NCBI GenBank assembly: GCA_030610915.1
Contig: JAUWQS010000012.1
Span: 1-14,051, forward strand
Origin: Pseudomonadota bacterium
GTDB lineage: Bacteria > Desulfobacterota > Syntrophia > Syntrophales > JADFWA01
Length of the DNA: 14,051 bases
Direction: 5' to 3'
Shown here: positions 12,573-14,051 of the stretch, in pieces
Layout: each line of letters starts with the position of its first letter
Numbering within the stretch: the stretch's first letter is position 1
The notes under the pieces: model-generated
Database searches by the model: none
What the model was told of the DNA's origin: nothing
What the model saw: only the letters and a program-made list of their open reading frames with translations
Position numbers and translations under genes: made by a program

Positions 12573-12651
12573 ATAATATGTATGCTGTTCCTCGATTTCT
12601 TTATGGGGCATGGTCATACGCTCACCCTCGCAATGACCAGAGCCACCGCAA

Positions 12652-13719
12652 TTATACGCTGAACCTTATGGCAAGTATATCTCCGTCTTTGACCATGTAG
12701 TCTTTCCCTTCCAGACGAAAACGTCCCCTGTCATGAACACCTTTTTCGGAACCGCATTCGATCAGGTCGTCATATGAAAAGCGCTCCGCGCGAATAAATC
12801 CCCTGGCAAGATCTGAATGAATGGCCCCGGCAGCGTCTGCCGCGGTCTGCCCCTCACGGATGTTCCAGGCCCGCACCTCATCCGTCCCAACAGTAAAGAA
12901 ACTGATGGAATTAGAGATTTCATACGCGGACTGCGTCAAGCGGTCCCTGGCCGATTCCTCTATCCCCATATCTTCCATGAAGAGCTGTTTTTCTTCATCA
13001 TCCAGACAGGACAGCTCCATTTCAAAGTTGCCGGCAAATTCAACCACTTTATGTTTTTCCCCGATCTTTTTCAGCAGTCCCTGATTTTTCCCGAAATTAT
13101 CCTCGCTCGAATTGAGTATGACCAAGAGGGGCTTCCCCGTCAGAAACTGGAACCCACTAACCATCTTTTTCTCATCCCTGCCAAGCTCTATTTCTGTGAT
13201 GCATCTGCCATCATTCAGGCAATCCAGAATCTTTCGCAGGGTATTTTCCTCCATCTGAGACGCGGGCGTTTTCTGCCCCCGTTTATGGCTGAGCCCGATC
13301 TTCTCCAGCCGTCTCTCACAGATTATCAGATCGGAAATCAACAGCTCCGTTTCCATCTGTTCGATATCGTCCAGCGGCGCTGGGGCATCCTCCAGGACGT
13401 TCGGAAAGTTTCTCACAACCAGCGCCAGTGTGTCCATATTCCTCATCATTCCGATGGAGGCATCCGGAAACGATACTTCTCCCGCCGAATCACGCGCAAG
13501 TCCCGCGAAATCCACAAACTGCACCATCGCGTAGACTGTTTTCCCCGGTTTATACATCTCGGAGAGATGGGTTATCCTCTCATCAATCACATCCACGACG
13601 GCAATATTCGGCCTGGACGCCGCGTCCGCGTACGTGGTGACTTCTGCAGTGTTCCCTGTCAGCGCGTTGAAAATCGTCGTCTTGCCGGAATTCGGCAGAC
13701 CGATCAAGCCTATTTCCAT
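12652..13719 (-). CDS. ychF: YchF-family (Obg-like) P-loop NTPase
   Basis: 355 residues, close to the usual ~363 of YchF. The P-loop is GLPNSGKTT (7-15), the switch-II motif is DFAGL (70-74; DIAGL in most relatives), and NSSE takes the place of NKxD, the change linked to ATP preference in this family. The C-terminal TGS/DUF933 region is well conserved: FFTVGTDEVRAWNIREGQTA, AAGAIHSDLARGFIRAE, and EGKDYMVKDGDILAIRFSV. YchF proteins bind ribosomes and are linked to translation and stress responses. The segment after DFAGL (residues 75-95) lacks the usual GASxGEGLGNxFL block, so this is a divergent member. The ATG at 13719 has AAGGAG 8 nt upstream; that site overlaps the stop codon of the upstream DUF554 gene, indicating coupling in an operon. 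Confidence 0.9.
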   Translation of the reverse strand: MEIGLIGLPNSGKTTIFNALTGNTAEVTTYADAASRPNIAVVDVIDERITHLSEMYKPGKTVYAMVQFVDFAGLARDSAGEVSFPDASIGMMRNMDTLALVVRNFPNVLEDAPAPLDDIEQMETELLISDLIICERRLEKIGLSHKRGQKTPASQMEENTLRKILDCLNDGRCITEIELGRDEKKMVSGFQFLTGKPLLVILNSSEDNFGKNQGLLKKIGEKHKVVEFAGNFEMELSCLDDEEKQLFMEDMGIEESARDRLTQSAYEISNSISFFTVGTDEVRAWNIREGQTAADAAGAIHSDLARGFIRAERFSYDDLIECGSEKGVHDRGRFRLEGKDYMVKDGDILAIRFSV

Positions 13720-13731
13720 CAGTATTTCTCC

Positions 13732-13912
13732 TTACATGAGTACAGCCCATGCGACGGCATAAAAAATTACGAGCAGAAAACTCCCTATGCGTATCTTTGT
13801 TATCTTCAGAAGGTTCATGCCTATCCCCACGATAATCAATCCGCCGGTGGATGTGACGGCGTTGAGAACGGTCGTATCCTGCATAAACAGCAAATACGTG
13901 GAAAGATTATAT
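13732..13912 (-). pseudogene. 3' end of a DUF554 (YqgA/YdfK-like) membrane protein gene, cut by a family A element
   Basis: Minus-strand translation ending at 13732 gives about 60 residues with VLNAVTSTGGLIIVGIGMN, then LLKITKIRIGSF, then a hydrophobic tail ending AWAVLM. This matches the conserved C-terminus of DUF554 integral membrane proteins (GGLLIxGIGLNLL-x-IKKIRVGN). The full protein is about 225-235 residues, so most of it must lie beyond the window. At 13913 the frame runs into the terminal repeat of a family A element and meets an in-frame TGA (13921-13923), so a product read from upstream would stop there and lose this last segment. The stop codon is 12 bp before ychF and overlaps its ribosome-binding site. 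Confidence 0.65.
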
Positions 13913-14051
13913 GTATCAGCTCAATAAATAGGGGCAACCCCCAATATGTAAGAGTGATTGTGAATCTTAGCCATTCACGGCTTGAAACTTGAAATTGGAA
14001 ATTAGAAATTTGGGAGAGATGAAACGAATTTACGAGTTGACAGACTTCAGC
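13913..14051. mobile_element. Family A element, copy 4, truncated by the window end
   Basis: Left end GTATCAGCTCAATAAATA followed by GGGG at 13913-13934. The core then follows copy 3 (TGTAAGAGTGATTGTGA, CCATTCACGGCTTGAAA, GAAATTGGAAATTAGAAA) with a 7-bp duplication of CTTGAAA, diverging near 14029. The right end is outside. The left flanking octamer is GATTATAT (13905-13912). It interrupts the DUF554 gene. Confidence 0.75.

Noticed and set aside
12817..13992. A 391-codon plus-strand open frame
   Set aside because: It is the antisense shadow of ychF, extended through the DUF554 remnant into a mobile element; the minus-strand ychF motifs are decisive.

Overview
The window looks like a chromosomal segment of an anaerobic bacterium. 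The evidence is an oxygen-independent class III ribonucleotide reductase with its activase, a menaquinone/ubiquinone methyltransferase, and a flavin/iron-sulfur ene-reductase beside an MmgE/PrpD protein. Moderate base composition and intergenic regions packed with small repeats would fit a deltaproteobacterium-like (Desulfobacterota) or similar lineage, but nothing here fixes the taxon.

Layout. 138-2478 (minus): a compact three-gene operon read as thioesterase (TTG start), SAM methyltransferase, then a zinc-ribbon NUDIX protein. 2479-3050: a nested pair of non-autonomous mobile elements, then a relic of a Na+/Ca2+ exchanger. 3051-3515 (minus): a small TPR protein. 3516-3900: a second, uninterrupted copy of the outer element and a likely promoter. 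3901-7318 (plus): a two-gene operon of MmgE/PrpD protein and FMN/FAD/4Fe-4S oxidoreductase. 7319-8100: no gene, but a chain of repeats. 8101-11081 (minus): nrdD and nrdG, preceded by a promoter with two putative NrdR boxes spaced 31 bp centre to centre. 11178-11404: a mobile element just upstream of that promoter. 11420-12121 (minus): ubiE/menG. 12213-12572: another element. 12652-13719 (minus): ychF. 13732-13912 (minus): the 3' end of a DUF554 membrane protein gene, cut by a further element that runs off the window.

The most interesting layer is between the genes. Two families of short elements (called A and B here) have terminal inverted repeats beginning GTA and ending TAC, and several copies are flanked by 8-bp direct repeats. 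One A copy sits inside a B copy, and a second B copy 660 bp away preserves the empty target site, so insertion and target duplication can be read directly from this window. A copies share ends but carry two unrelated cores, one of which is a REPIN-like pair of GTAG-hairpin REP sequences. The insertions lie next to ribosome-binding sites, next to the nrdD promoter, and inside one gene.

The genes do not form one pathway. The nrdD/nrdG pair makes deoxynucleotides anaerobically. The PrpD-like and ene-reductase pair probably handles an unsaturated or branched organic acid. UbiE/MenG serves quinone synthesis and YchF is a translation-associated NTPase.
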